Positions 20,147-32,560 of a stretch of DNA of 64,000 bases are shown here, piece by piece. Origin of the DNA: Petrolisthes cinctipes (lineage: Eukaryota > Arthropoda > Malacostraca > Decapoda > Porcellanidae); NCBI GenBank assembly GCA_033782935.1, contig JAWQEG010000259.1:348501-412500 (forward strand). The letters are read 5' to 3'. Below the pieces are notes generated by a model. It did no database searches and had not been told where the DNA came from. It saw only the letters and a list, made by a program, of their open reading frames with translations. The translations under genes and the position numbers were made by a program. Position 1 is the stretch's first letter; every line of letters begins with the position of its first letter.

Positions 20147-23100
20147 ACACCGTTCAAGGTCCTTCAGTGGAATTGCCGTGGCTTGTGTGCTTCTTGGGAG
20201 GAACTGCGCATTCTTCTCTCTAGCTTCTCTCCTGCATAAGACAATGTTTGGGGACTACATTCCTGCCAGTCCTCCAGCATACTCAGCATTTTATTCCAAT
20301 TTATTTGAAGGGCAGGGTCATCATGGTGGCTCTGCCATCCTAGTTCGCCGAGATATTCCATGCACGAGCCTGGAGCTTGACACTCCACTCCAGGCTGTTG
20401 CAGTTAAGGTTTTTATGGATCGCCCGTACACTGTGTGCAGTCTATACCTTCCTCCCAGTGTTACAGTTGAGAGGGGTGATATCAACCATCTTGTACGGGA
20501 CCTTCCATCTCCCTTTATTTTATTGGGTTATTTTAATGGTCGTCATCCTCTGTGGGGTGACAGTTCGGTCAACCCCAGGGGTGTTTTATTGGCTTCTTTT
20601 ATTGAGTATGAGGGATTAGGGGTTTTAAATACGGGAGATGTGACACATTTTAATAGCCCTTCTGGGACTTTTACCGCCCTTGACATTTCCCTTTGCTCAC
20701 CCAGTGCTCTGTTGGATTTTACTTGGAGAGTGTTGCCTGACTTATATGGCAGTGACCATTTCCTTATACTTTTAGAAGGTAACAGGTACGAACCACAGTC
20801 TCGTCTTCCTAGGTGGAAATTAGAGAAGGCTGACTGGCAGTTTTTTAGAGAGCTAACTTCTTCGGTCTCTTCTGTAGCCGATTTCGGTAGCTCTGACGAG
20901 GCTGTATCATATTTCACTGATATGCTCCAATCTGCTGCTCTCAACTCTATCCCTAGAACTTCTGGCTACTTTCCTAAACGTCCTGTCCCTTGGTGGTCAC
21001 CAGTCTGCACCACTGCTGTGCGGGAGAAGCACGCTGCTTTCTCTCGCCTTCGTCGCAATCGTGGGGACCCAACTCTTTTAGAGGACTTCCGACAGGCAAG
21101 GGCTCGGGCTAGACGAGTTTTAAAAGAGGCCCGATGTGCATCTTGGAAGGCCTATGTGTCTTCAATTAATACTAAAACTCCACTCACCCAAGTGTTCAGG
21201 AGAGTCCGTAAGATGGTGGGGAAGTTTTCTCCTAGTTCTCCACCTGTACTTAAGGTCAATGGAATTAAGATCATGGATGGCTTGACAGTGGCCAATACCA
21301 TGGCGGAGGCTTTTGCAAAGGTCTCCAGCCGTGACTCTCGACCTCTGGCTGTCAGGCATGAGTTAAGAGCCAAGGAGCGTACTGTCCTGGATTTCTCAGG
21401 GAACGAGAATGAAAGTTATAACCATATATTCACCCTGAGAGACCTGCATTCTGCTCTCTCTCTCTGCAGTGACACTTCTCCTGGGCCAGACAACATCCCA
21501 TATGCAATGTTACGACACTTGAGTGAAGAGGCGATCTCATTTCTTTTAGCTTTATATAACAAAATCTGGCTGGAGGGTGTCTTCCCTTCTGGGTGGAGGG
21601 TTGCTACCATCCTTCCTTTTCTCAAGCCGGGCAAGGACTCTGGTGTTGCCCTCAATTATCGACCAATTGCCTTGGCCTCCTGTCTCTGTAAACTATTTGA
21701 AAAGATGGTGAATGTCAGACTGGTATACTTCTTGGAACGGGGTGATTTTCTGTCTCCGTCCCAGTCTGGCTTTCGTAAACACCGTTCCACTACAGATGCT
21801 CTGGTCAGGTTGGAAGCTGCTGCATGTGAGGCCTTTGCACGACATCAATACCTTCTCTGTGTATTCTTTGATTTAGAGAAAGCCTATGACACTACATGGC
21901 AATATGGCATCCTGCAGCAACCCCATTTATATGGCCTGCGGGGTCGCCTTCCACGCTTTCTTAAAGAGTTTCTCAGTGGTCGCAGTTTTTCTGTGAGGGT
22001 TGGTACAACCCACTCAGCATCTGTTGCACAGGAGGAGGGCGTTCCCCAGGGAAGCATCCTCAGTGTCACATTGTTTGCAGTAGCAATTAATGCCATTGCC
22101 TCATCCCTTCCAGACGGTATAGCTAACTCGATGTACGTTAACGACCTAGCAGTCTGGTTTGCTGCTTACCGTATGTCAGTGGAGGAGCGGCGCATGCAGC
22201 TTGCCCTTGACAGGGTATCACGTTGGACTGGTTCTCATGGGTTTCGATTTTCTCCTTCCAAGACAGTTGCTATGCACTTCTGCCGCATCCGAGGCGTCCA
22301 CCCGGATCCGGACTTACTCATGTATGGTCAACGGATACGATGTGTCGAGGAGACTCGCTTTTTGGGTCTCCTTTTTGACAAACGTTTGACTTGGGTTCCC
22401 CACTTACGTACACTTAAGGTCTCTTGCCTCAAGGCTCTTTACCTGTTGAGGGTCCTGAGCCATACATCCTGGGGGGCTGATCGGGCAACCCTCCTCCGCC
22501 TATACCATGTTCTTATTAGGTCAAAACTCGACTATGGGTGTGAGGTGTACTCTTCTGCCACCGATGCCCGTCTCAGAGTTTTAGACCCTGTTCATCATGC
22601 TGGAGTACGTCTGGCGACCGGAGCCTTCAGGTCGTCCCCAATCCCAAGTCTCCTGGTGGACGCTAATGAGCCACCTCTTGATCTCTGTTGCCAGTCCTTG
22701 ATGGTTCGTTGTTGGCATCGATTACATCGACTTCCTGACTCCTTACCTTGCTTGGCGGTGTCATCTGATATCATGTCTCAGTACTACCTTTTACATTCTC
22801 GTGCACCATGGCCCTTTGGCTTCTGGGTCAGGAAGGCTATGGAGGAGATGGGCATAGATGACTTCCAGATTTGTCCTGTGAGGGTTCCCAGGGTGGCTGC
22901 ATGGCTTCTTCCAGAAGTTTTCCCCTGCTCCTGCTTTACAGGCAAGAAGGAATCTCTTCTTCCTCCAGTGGCTCGTTCCCTCTTTTTAGAACATTCCTTC
23001 ACTCACAGGGAGTCCCTCCCTGTGTACACTGATGGGTCAAAATCTGATGCTGGAGTTGGCTTTGGAGTTGTCTTTCCTGACTTTTGCCGTGGAGGCAGGC

Positions 23101-23835
23101 TCCCTTCTGTCATGTCCATTTTTACTGCTGAGCTCTCGGTCATTTTATATGCCCTCCAAGTGATTTTTACTCTCCCTCAGCCTTCGTTTACTATTTTTAG
23201 CGATTCCTGTAGTGCCTTGCAGGCCTTGTGCAATTTTAACTCTTCCCATCCCCTGGTGTTGGCCATTCTTGAGTGGCTTGTCCTCCTGGGTCGTTGTGGC
23301 CGCAAAGTCACTTTTTGTGGGTGTTGATGGGAATGAGCGGGCAGACGCCCTGGCTAAGGCTGTGGTCTCCATTTCCCGGCCTCCTGCCAGGCGTCATCCT
23401 GTTCCTGCAGTGGACCTTCGACCCTACATAGATGCTACCGTTCGTTCCTGCTGGCAGGACAGATGGGTCGCCGTCGGGGCTAACAAGCTCCGCGACATCC
23501 GCCAGCGCCTTGGTTTGTGGAGCTACAGTGGCCTGTCCCGCCGGTGGGAGACGGCTCTTGTCCGTCTCCACATTGGCCACACATTCTTGACTCATGGCTT
23601 TTTAATGGAGAGGGCTCACCCTCCCTACTGTGATGATTGTCTGGTCCCTTTGACAGTACGGCATCTTATTGTCGAGTGTCCCAGCCTTGGGGACCTTCAT
23701 CGTAGGCACCTCTCCGAGTACCGGAAGGGTGTCGGTTCTTACAGTCTCTCCCAGGTGCTCGAGGAGGAGGCTTGTAGTGTGGGAGGGAACACCCTCTCCT
23801 ATGTGGAGGAGGCTGGCCTTCTCCATAAATTGTGA
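20147..23835 (+). pseudogene. LINE B ORF2 (copy 1): endonuclease-RT-RNase H, inactivated
   Basis: ORF2 begins without ATG near the end of ORF1 (VLQWNCRGL). A 14-bp deletion at about 20237 removes the residues around the catalytic QE and shifts the frame; ATG 20178 therefore gives a false N-terminus. In the endonuclease GDFNG is GYFNG (20529-20531). RT keeps PGPDNIPYAML, NYRPIALASCLCK, FFDLEKAYDTTW and EEGVPQGSILS, but YVDD is YVND (22140-22142). RNase H has YTDGSK, FTAELS and FSDSC. A 17-bp deletion at about 23315 then shifts the frame, and the rest continues at 23316-23835 with GNERADALAK and the finger CDDCLVPLTVRHLIVEC. Confidence 0.9.
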
Positions 23836-24136
23836 ATTTTATTGTATTTATGGCTATTAATCTTTAGGTAGTTAAAGTTTAATGTTTCTTTTGTTAATAT
23901 TTCAATTCTTTTATATATGTAACTTAAGTAGGTTATTTCATTAATATATGATTTTTTAGAAGACGTGGGTTTTATGAATGCTGCTTCTCCCTTTCGAGGT
24001 AGTGAAAATTATTTAATCTTTGTACATATTTTATTAATGATGTAGATGACCTTTTTATGTTGGGCGGTATATGACCATTGCTGTTGCGCCGCCAGATGCC
24101 TAATGGCATCAATAAATAAATCAATCAATCAATCTT

Positions 24137-24785
24137 GAGTAGCGCTTCTGAGAAGTGGTCTCCCGCCTTCTCATTCAGCTGCTGCATGTGCCGTAAGACC
24201 ACGGATGGACGGCGGCCGTCCACTTGTATATCTTCTAAGGCCTTCAGGTACTCCTGGTCGGACATACCATGTGATGAAACGATCGCGTCCTTCAAAACTT
24301 CGTAGGAATGGCGTTTCGCTCGTGAAGTTTGCGGAGCACCACAGAGTTTCCATGTGACGGAACCAAGAGTGTATGTCAAGTGAGAAAGGTGGGACATAAG
24401 GTGATTGTGAGGTGGCGTTATGTAATGAGGAAGTAGTGGGTGTTGAAATGGAAGAATGTTGTGGGGGTGAGGGAACGGCAGCATTAAGTGATGGGGAGGG
24501 GGGAGGGAGGCGATACTGTTTGTGAGGCTAGAGTGGTGTCCATGGTGTAATACAGTGGGAAAGGTAGGGGTATGAGGGTGTAGTAATCATAATATAACAG
24601 TGGTGGTGAGTAGTATGGGCGGGTATGGGCGTAGGTGTGTGTGTGGGATACCCGACTAGGTGGCGCAGGGATTTTTACAGAAATACATACAAAATAAAAT
24701 GGAAGAAAATGGGGAGAAGTAGCACTTGGGGGAGGGGTCACTGAGGAAAAGTGGTGGAATTGGCATAAACAGTACTTAGCTTAAT
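24137..24785 (-). mobile_element. Gypsy family D fragment D3 (gag and leader)
   Basis: On the minus strand this carries the gag start (MDTTLASQTV), a His/Pro-rich N-terminus and the conserved block GMSDQEYLKALEDIQVDGRR and HMQQLNEKAGDHFSEALL, the arthropod gypsy gag core also seen in D1 and D2. The leader (24545-24785) matches 57610-57850 of D2. Compared with D2, gag has lost the part equivalent to QKFNAVLRVLPEDVFDTIP, so it is broken. It starts directly behind the tail of LINE B copy 1 and has no LTR here. Confidence 0.75.
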
Positions 24786-25997
24786 TCGTCTTCTATTTAT
24801 GCTAGATCAACATGGGTCAGGCAACCCGGTTGCTCGAATCGTCGATTTCGCATGTTCTATATAAGGCGTCTTCTATTTATGCCACTCAATCAACCCGGGT
24901 TGGCAACCTGTGTTGCTCCGAAAGACCCGGGTTGTATGGTGTAAATAGAACACGCCGACCACCAACCCGGGTTGATGTTCCTTTGTTTGTAAACTTTGAA
25001 GATGGCATCGCAAGACTCAGCAGAGCAATTTTTCCCAGCATTATGCTCGGCACTCTCAAAATTTGATGACAAATCGAGTGTTTCCCTACCTGCATACATT
25101 ATGTTGATAGTGTAGTTATGAACTTCACAAGTGGAAATGTGACTGATGCCAGCCATCGGCCATGTGTTAGCTTCATTAAATAGCTACTCTCAGAATGTTC
25201 AGGGATCTGTGCAGCAGACCATACTTTGCAATTGCAAGGAGTATAATTTGTGGCTGCAAATAGTACAGTAACCATTCCTGACAAATTGGAGAAACGTATG
25301 TGTTTTTTCAGACTAGAGTCGATAAGAAAAACTTGAGCATGCTTACAAGTATGATTAATAACCCAATCAATAGTGAATGTACTTCTGTAAATAATTATTT
25401 CGGTTTAACTGTTGCTTTCATTTATGGCAAACATGGTTCTGTAAGTAGGTTAAAATTAAATACGTGATTGTTATTTATAATATGTGTATATTTAATCTCT
25501 GGGACTTTGGGAAGCCAAATGGTAAATGGAGTTCAGGGTAGATAGGGAAAGCATAACAGGAAACCGGTTATTTAAAGGAAAATTATAAAATAACAAAATC
25601 CATTTATAACTTCTGGAAATTACGAGAAAAGAAAAGGAAATCACTTGAAAATTAAAAAGACCCTGAACAAACAATAAATTACTACGAGTATGGGGGTCTG
25701 TTGAAAAGGATATCCCCTGCCCTAACATCTGATATCTAGACAAATATAATACAGTATCATTAGGTTTACCAGGTTCCCAACTCCAGTCCAACGCACACAC
25801 ACACACACACACACTACACAACATAAAATTCTAGATACAGTATTCTCTTGTGACAATAAACCAGCAGCTAGGGCCAGTATAAACCAGTACAGTACATAAA
25901 ATACAACACAAACTAGGGCCAGCCAGAATAAACTAGTACCGTATATATACATATTGCATGAGTTCATCAAGGATGATATTTCTTTATTCACTGTCAG
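24786..25997. other. Spacer with palindrome cluster and short (CA)n; no gene recognised
   Basis: The left 190 bp holds palindromes around AACCCGGGTT (see 24865-24956). The remainder is AT-rich, with a short (CA)n at 25795-25812 and a local duplicate of CTAGGGCCAG near 25870 and 25912. No credible coding sequence was seen. Confidence 0.6.
24865..24956. repeat. 92-bp imperfect palindrome with inner AACCCGGGTT palindromes
   Basis: The outer arms GGCGTCTTCTATTTATGCC and GTAAATAGAACACGCC are inverted repeats with few mismatches. Inside lie CAACCCGGGTTGG (24891) and GACCCGGGTTG (24924), each itself a palindrome. A third copy of AACCCGGGTT follows at about 24964, and the CGTCTTCTATTTATGC motif also occurs once at 24788. 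It could be a small foldback/MITE element. Confidence 0.65.
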
Positions 25998-26533
25998 ACC
26001 CCCCCAACGGGAACCGCCTTGACGTGGTGGGGGGGCTTGCGTGTCTCTGAGACCTGGCGAGCTAGACTAGAGTGGGCTCAGGCCCTTGCTCTGCCCCGAT
26101 TTCGGTGAGAGAGGGCTTCCCATGCTAGTAAGGTCGCCAGTGAGAGACCAGACTAAATGGTTCCCATGCATTAGGCTACCAGTATGGGCCAACAGTGCTG
26201 CCCTCCAGAGGGACTGCCCTCTAGTGGCCGTCCTATGTTGGATGGTTGAGTGTCTGGGCCGGGAGATATTGGGGAATGGTGTCTCAGCACCGTCGTGGGC
26301 AAACCTTTGAGCCATTGGGGCTGCTTTTTAAAACGAGTGGCCCCGTGGGGGAAGAGGTACCCCACCCACGGCGACCAGCGCTCGGCCCCCTCATCTGCCC
26401 GGTAGGTAGTAGCTCTTGGCTCCTGGGGCCAACAACATTAAATCAAAGATATATGGATAAAGAAAAGCCCCAATCTCTTCCTCGAACGGTGGTCGACCAG
26501 GCCCTCGAGACGTCACTCTCTGGACGTGGTGGT

Positions 26534-28468
26534 ATGCAGAAAGCTGCAAATAAGAGCAGACCCAGCAGGTCGGGTGTTGTGTCGACGAACCCTGTTAGCG
26601 ATTTTGACACGTTAATGTTAATGGATGTACTTGCATCCCTTTCCTATGGCGCTATCCACTCCATTTTTAAGTGTTTTGGAGTAGTTCTTCGTATCCGAAT
26701 TACATATGACAGTGATTTTAGGTCTAATCGGTGCTATATTACTTTCAATACAAATGCTGCTGCCAAAGCAGCATTTGAGGCAAAAGATTCTCTGACTGAG
26801 GGGGATACTCACTGTAAAGTTCAGATGATGCGGTCCACCAATGTAGTTGACAGTGAAAATGACTACTGCCCTAACATCTTTGATGACTCTGTAGAGCATG
26901 TCCCAAAGGAACGTCGGGTTCCTACACCCCTTTGGTTTGTGGTTTACTACAGGGAGGGACGTGGTAACCTTATCCATGCTTCCCGGTATCTGGAGAAAGA
27001 AATTGGATTATTACCAATGGACCACATAAAGAAATATGGTATGGGCGTTTTAATCGGAGCCAAAGATCTTACACAGGCCATGATGCTCCTCAATCTCCCC
27101 TGTCCTTCTGATAGCATGTTTAAATATATTAAACCACATCGAACATTTAATTATAGCGAGGAGCGTATATATAATGAGGACCTGTATGAATTCTCAGAAG
27201 AGGACATTCTCGCTATGTGCCAGACAGTGTCCAACGGATAACAACGATGAAAGGCAGTAAAAATACGATCATCCTCACTTTCTATGGCTCGCATATCTCA
27301 GATCGCATTAACATTAACCCCACCTCTTTTGAGGTGAAGCCTTTTTTTGAGTGTCCCCTACAGTGTTTCTGTTATTATGAGTTTGGTCATGGGAGGAGGA
27401 ACTGCAACAACCGTTCCCGGTGAGGTAATTGTTCTGCTCTTGACTCGCATCTTACTTCTGAGTGTCGGTCAGAGAGTTACTGCTTTTACTGCAGAGATGC
27501 TCACCCCTTGCGTTCTCACCATTGTAAGATGTACCTCCTTGAGCAGGATAACTTCCACTTGGCTAATACCCAATTCATTGCCATTGGTAGTGCCAGACGG
27601 CAACTCAACTTCAGGTGACAGAAGGATGGTGGTGTGAAGACATACACCTCCTCTCTTCGCCCTAAATCAGTTGCAGCACCCTCTCAACCCTCTCAGGAGG
27701 CAGCTGCTTTTTGATCTAGTGAGATCGTTTCTAAGGTTACACTACATAATAGCAGCTCTGTCTTGGAAACTTTATCAGACACTCATTCTGGTGACCCTTC
27801 AACTGATGACAATTCTCAGACTTTAGCTAAAGGTGTCCATGTGGTAGAAGTTCACACTGCCACACACTCTCCAAAAAGGAAACTTAAGTCACCTGAACTG
27901 CCACAGAGACGCCTTCGTAGTTCCTCTGAGGCACTTGACTCCATAGATGTTCCTCCTTGTAAGGCAACCATCTCTGTGGACTCATCCATCGTTTCTTCTC
28001 AATTTTACTAGAAGCGTTCTCGTGGCTCTGAATTCAACAGAAGTTCCTCCTCGCAAGCTTCCTTCGGGATCATCAGAGGGGCGTGAAGTTAATGTGGATG
28101 CCATGGATGTTGTGACTTCAAAAGATTCAGTTTCTCTTCCGCTTGAGCAGCAGAGTGATTCTACCACCTGTATTATGGATGTTGATGTATCTGCCTGTGC
28201 CAGCGATACCACTGCTGTACAGGACAATACCAATGTAATTATATCAAAGAATATCCCAGCTCATATACCTTCATCTTCTTCTAACATATCAGATGCTTCA
28301 GGGACTCATCTACGGGTCCCAATTACTGCCCCAAGTACTACTCCTCGGGTTCGCTCTTCTTCTAGTGGCCCAGGATTAGACAAATCTTATCGTTTAAGTA
28401 AACCCTCAGGTCGAGGTGGTAGTGGGAAGCACCTCCGTGAGGCTTCCCAAAAATCAGTACTAAAGTAA
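26534..28468 (+). pseudogene. LINE B ORF1 (copy 2), broken
   Basis: Starts MQKAANKSRPSRSG like copy 1. A one-base deletion near 27221 shifts the frame; the matching frame resumes at 27220-27423. A TGA at 27421-27423 replaces TGT and removes a knuckle cysteine. Further stops follow at about 27616, 27712 and 28008. The C-terminal end (to 28468) is the better preserved of the two copies and shows the normal terminus SKPSGRGGSGKHLREASQK. It overlaps the ORF2 start region. Confidence 0.85.
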
Positions 28469-31400
28469 CACTGTTCAAGGTCCTTCAGTGGAATTGCTGT
28501 GGCTTGCGTGCTTCTTGGGAGGAACTGCGCATTCTTCTCTCTAGCTTCTCTCCTGCATGTGTTTCTCTCCAAGAGACAATGCTTGGGGACTACATTCCTG
28601 CCAGTCCTCCAGCATACTCTGCATTTTACTCCAATTCATCTGAAGGACATGGTCACCATGGTGGCTCTGCCATCCTAGTTCGCCGAGATATTCCATGCAC
28701 GAGCCTGGAGCTTGACACTCCACTCCAGGCTGTTGCAGTTAAGGTTTTTATGGATCGCCCGTACACTGTGTGCAGTATATACCTTCCTCCCAGTGTTACA
28801 GTTGAGAGGGGTGATATCAACCGTCTTGTACGGGACCTTCCCTCTCCCTTTATTTTATTGGGTGATTTTAATGGTCGTCATCCTCTGTGGGGTGACAGTT
28901 TGGTCAACCACAGGGGGGTTTTATTGACTTCTTTTATTGAGGATGAGGGATTAGGGGTTTTAAATACGGGAGATGTGACACATTTTAATAGCCCTTCTGG
29001 GACTTTTACCGCCCTTGACATTTCCCTTTGCTCACCCAGTGCTCTGTTGGATTTTACTTGGAGAGTGTTGCCTGACTTATATGGCAGTGACCATTTCCTT
29101 ATACTTTTAGAAGGTAACAGGTACGAACCACAGTCTCGTCTTCCTAGGTGGAAATTAGAGAAGGCTGACTGGCAGTTTTTTAGAGAGCTAACTTCTTCGG
29201 TCTCTTCTGTAGCCGATTTCGGTAGCTCTGACGAGGCTGTATCATATTTCACTGATATGCTCCAATCTGCTGCTCTCAACTCTATCCCTAGAACTTCTGG
29301 CTACTTTCCTAAACGTCCTGTCCCTTGGTGGTCACCAGTCTGCACCACTGCTGTGCGGGAGAAGCGCGCTGCTTTCTCTCGCCTTCGTCGCAATCGTGGG
29401 GACCCAACTCTTTCAGACGACTTCCGACGGGCAAGGGCTCAGGCTAGACGAGTTTTAAAAGAGGCACGACGTGCATCTTGGAAGGCCTATGTGTCTTCAA
29501 TTAATACTAAAACTCCACTCACCCAAGTGTTCAGGAGAGTCCGTAAGATGTCTTGGAAGTTTTCTCCTAGTTCTCCATCTGTTCTTATGGTCAATGGAAT
29601 TAAGATCATGGATGGTTTGACAGTGGCCAATACCATGGCGGAGGCTTTTGCTAGAGTCTCCAGCCGTGACTCTCGACCTCTGGCTGTCAGGCATGAGTTA
29701 AAAGCCAAGAAGCACACTGTCCTGGATTTCTCAGGGAACGAGAATGAAAGTTATAACCATATATTCACCCTGAGAGACCTGCATTCTGCTCTCTCTCTCT
29801 CTCTGCGTTGACAACATCCCATATGCAATGTTGCGACACTTGGGTGAGGAGGCGATCTCATTTCTTTTATCTTTATATAATAGAATCTGGCTGGAGGGTG
29901 TCTTCCCTTCTGGGTGGAGGGTTGCTACCATCCTTCTTTTCCTTAAGCCGGGCAAGGACTCTGGTGTTGCCCTCAATTACCAACCAATTGCCTTGACCTC
30001 CTGTCTCTGTAAACTATTTGAAAAGATGGTGAATGTCAGACTGGTATACTTCTTGGAACGGGGTGATTTTTTGTCTCCGTCCCAGTCTGGCTTTCGTAAA
30101 CACCTTTCCACTACAGATGCTCTGGTCAGGTTGGAAGCTGCTCCATGTGAGGCCTTTGCACGACATCAACACCTTCTCTGTGTATTCTTTGATTTAGAGA
30201 AAGCGTATGACACTACATGGCAATATGGCATCCTGCAGCAACTCCATGTATATGGCCTGCGGGGTCGCCTTCCACGCTTTCTTAAGGAGTTTCTCAGTGG
30301 TCGCAGTTTTTCTGTGAGGGTTGGTACAGTCATGGTCAATAGTCCTGCAACACCTTCCAATGAGATGGCTTCGAAAAATGATCCGAAACTATAACTGTTG
30401 GTCTCTGCAATATTGGTTCATAAAATCCAATCAAATGGCTCGCTTTTATTCACCAGGTTGCAGAACTTTTGACCATGACTGTACAACCCACTCAGCATCT
30501 GTTGCACAGGAGGAGGGCATTCCCCAGGGAAGCATCCTCAGTGTCACATTGTTTGCAGTAGCAATTAATGCCATTGCCTCATCCCTTCCGCACGGTATAG
30601 CCAACTCGATGTACGTTGACGACCTGGCAGTCTGGTTTGCTGCTTTCCGTACGTCAGTGGAGGAGCGGCGCATGCAGCTTGCCCTTGACAAGGTGTCACG
30701 TTGGACTGGTTCTCATGGATTTCGATTTTCTCCTTCCAAGACAGTTGCTATGCACTTCTGCCGCATCCGAGGCGTCCACCCCGATCCAGACTTATTCATG
30801 TATGGTCATCGGATACGTTGTGTCGATTAGACTCGCTTTTTGGGTCTCCTTTTTGACAAACGTTTGACTTGGGTTCCCCACTTGTGTACACTTAAGGTCT
30901 CCTGCCTCAAGGCTCTTAACCTGTTGAGGGTCCTGGGCCATACATCCTGGCGGGCTGATCGGCCCACCCTCCTCCGCCTATACCATGTTATTATTAGGTC
31001 AAAACTCGACTATGGGTGTTAGGTGTAATCTTCTGCCACCGATGCCCGTCTCAGAGTTTTAGACCCTGTTCATCATGCTGGAGTACGTCTTGCGACCGGA
31101 GCCTTCAGGTCGTCCCCAATCCCCAGTCTCCTGGTGGACGCTAATGAACCACCTCTTGATTTACGTCGCCAGTCCTTGATGGTTCGTTGTTGGCATCGAT
31201 TACATCGACTTCCTGACACCCTTCCCTGCTTGGCGGTGTCATCTGATACCATGTCTCAGTACTACTTTTCACATCTTTGTACGCCATGGCCCTTTGGTTT
31301 TCGGGTCAGGAAGGCTATGGAGGAGATGGGCATAGATGACTTCGAGATTTGTCCTGTGAGGGTCCCCAGGGTGGCTCCATGGCTTCTTCCAGAAGTTTTC

Positions 31401-32324
31401 CCCTGCTTTACAGACAAGAAGGAATCTCTTCCTCCTCCAGTGGCTCGTTTTCTCTTTTTAGAACATGCCTTCACTCACAGGGAGTCCCTCCCTGTGTACA
31501 CTGATGGGTCAAAGTCTGATGCTGGAGTTGGCTTTGGAGTTGTCTTTCCTGACTTTTGCCGTGGCGGCAGACTTCCTTCCGTCATGTCAATTTTTACTGC
31601 TGAGCTCCCGGCCATTTTATTTGCCCTCCAAGTGATTTTTACTCTCCCTCAGCCTTCGTTTACTATTTTTAGCAATTCCTGTAGTGCTTTGCAGGCCTTC
31701 TGCAATTTTAACACTTCCCATCCCCTGGTGTTGGCCATTCTTGAGTGGCTTGTCCTCCTGGGTCGTCGTGGCCACAAAGTCACTTTTTATTGGGTCCCGG
31801 CCTATGTGGGTGTAGATGGGAATGAGCAGGCTGACGCCCTGGCTAAGGCTGCGGTCTCCAATTCTCGGCCTCCTGCCAGACATCATCCTGTTCCTGCAGT
31901 GGACCTTCGACCCTACATAGATGCTACTGTTTGTTCCTGCTGGTAGGACAGATGGGACGCCGTCGGGGCTAACAAGCTCCGTGACATCTGCCAGCGCCTT
32001 AGTTTGTGGAGTTACAGCGGCCTGTCCCGCCGGTGGGAGACGGCTCTTGTCCGTCTCCGCATTGGCCACACATTATTGACTCATGGCTTTTTAATGGAGA
32101 GGGTTCACCCTCCCTACTGTGATGATTGTCTGGTCCCTTTGACAGTGCGGCATTTTATTGTCGAGTGTCCCAGCTTTGGTGACCTTCGTCGTAGGCACCT
32201 CTCCGAGTACTGGGAGGGTGACGGTTCTTACAGTCTCTCCCAGGTGCTCGGGGAGGAGGCTTGTAGTGTGGGAGGGAACACCCTCTCCTATGTGGAGGAG
32301 GCTGGCCTTCTCCACAAAATATGA
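28465..32324 (+). pseudogene. LINE B ORF2 (copy 2), broken
   Basis: The endonuclease is complete here: VLQWNC, SLQETML, SIYLPPS, GDFNGRH, ALDISL, GSDHFL. A deletion around 29806-29815 removes the SDTSPGP region and shifts the frame. RT continues with FFDLEKAYDTTW until the MITE at 30325, then EEGIPQGSILS and MYVDDLAVWF with both catalytic Asp present (30618-30623). TAG stops occur at 30828-30830 and 31019-31021, and another at 31945. RNase H keeps YTDGSKSD and FTAELPA, but FSDSC is FSNSC (31674-31676). The finger CDDCLVPLTVRHFIVEC is present. Confidence 0.85.
30327..30481. mobile_element. 155-bp Tc1/mariner-type MITE inside LINE B copy 2
   Basis: Copy 1 reads straight through GGTTGGTACAACCC at this point. 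Here the TA is duplicated (30325-30326 and 30482-30483) around an insert beginning CAGTCATGGTCAA and ending TTGACCATGACTG. The terminal inverted repeats extend about 24 bp with two or three mismatches. TA duplication and CAGT ends are typical of Tc1/mariner. There is no coding capacity. Confidence 0.92.
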
Positions 32325-32560
32325 TTTTATGATATTTATGGTTTTTAGATGGTTTGATGTTTTTTTTTATGTCAACGGGTTCTTTCAGTAATAATGTGCT
32401 TTTTAGTTTGTGTGTCTTTTAATCATGGTGCCTATCTCTTTCGGGTGTTCATGTTTTATTAATTATGTAGATGACCTTTTTATGTTGGGCGGTATATGAA
32501 CTTAGCTGTTGCGCTGCCAGGTGCTTAGTTGCATGAAAAATCAATCAATCAATCAATCAA

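Larger units (their letters stand above)
17853..24136 (+). mobile_element. LINE B copy 1: non-LTR retrotransposon with CAAT-repeat tail
   Basis: A 5' UTR (17853-18201) homologous to copy 2 lacks only about the first 130 bp. Then come ORF1, ORF2 (endonuclease, RT, RNase H, finger) and a 3' UTR ending in the conserved TATGTTGGGCGGTATATGAC, a GATGCC-TAAT-GGCATC stem-loop and (CAAT)n. Copies 2, 3 and 4 lie at 25998-36998. The copy is dead: a 14-bp deletion in the endonuclease, a 17-bp deletion in RNase H, and changed catalytic residues in endonuclease and RT. Confidence 0.9.
25998..32560 (+). mobile_element. LINE B copy 2: full-length but heavily mutated
   Basis: It starts at the GC-rich 5' end (CAGACCCCCCCAACGGGAACC) and runs through ORF1 and ORF2 to the (CAAT)n tail at 32539-32560. 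Copy 1 is over 90% similar by eye. A 155-bp MITE sits inside the RT (30327-30481). Copy 3 follows immediately on the other strand. No target-site duplication could be recognised. Confidence 0.85.

Noticed and set aside
20178..20260. ATG 20178 as the true start of LINE B ORF2
   Set aside because: Copy 2 shows the conserved endonuclease start in another frame; a 14-bp deletion in copy 1 creates this false N-terminus.
25722..25991. Minus-strand ORF with a hydrophobic stretch (SLFWLALVCVVFYVLYWFIL) that could be the missing receptor M4
   Set aside because: It contains translated (CA)n and a local duplicate of CTAGGGCCAG, has no matching splice sites and lies beyond several LINE copies. The resemblance is only hydrophobicity.
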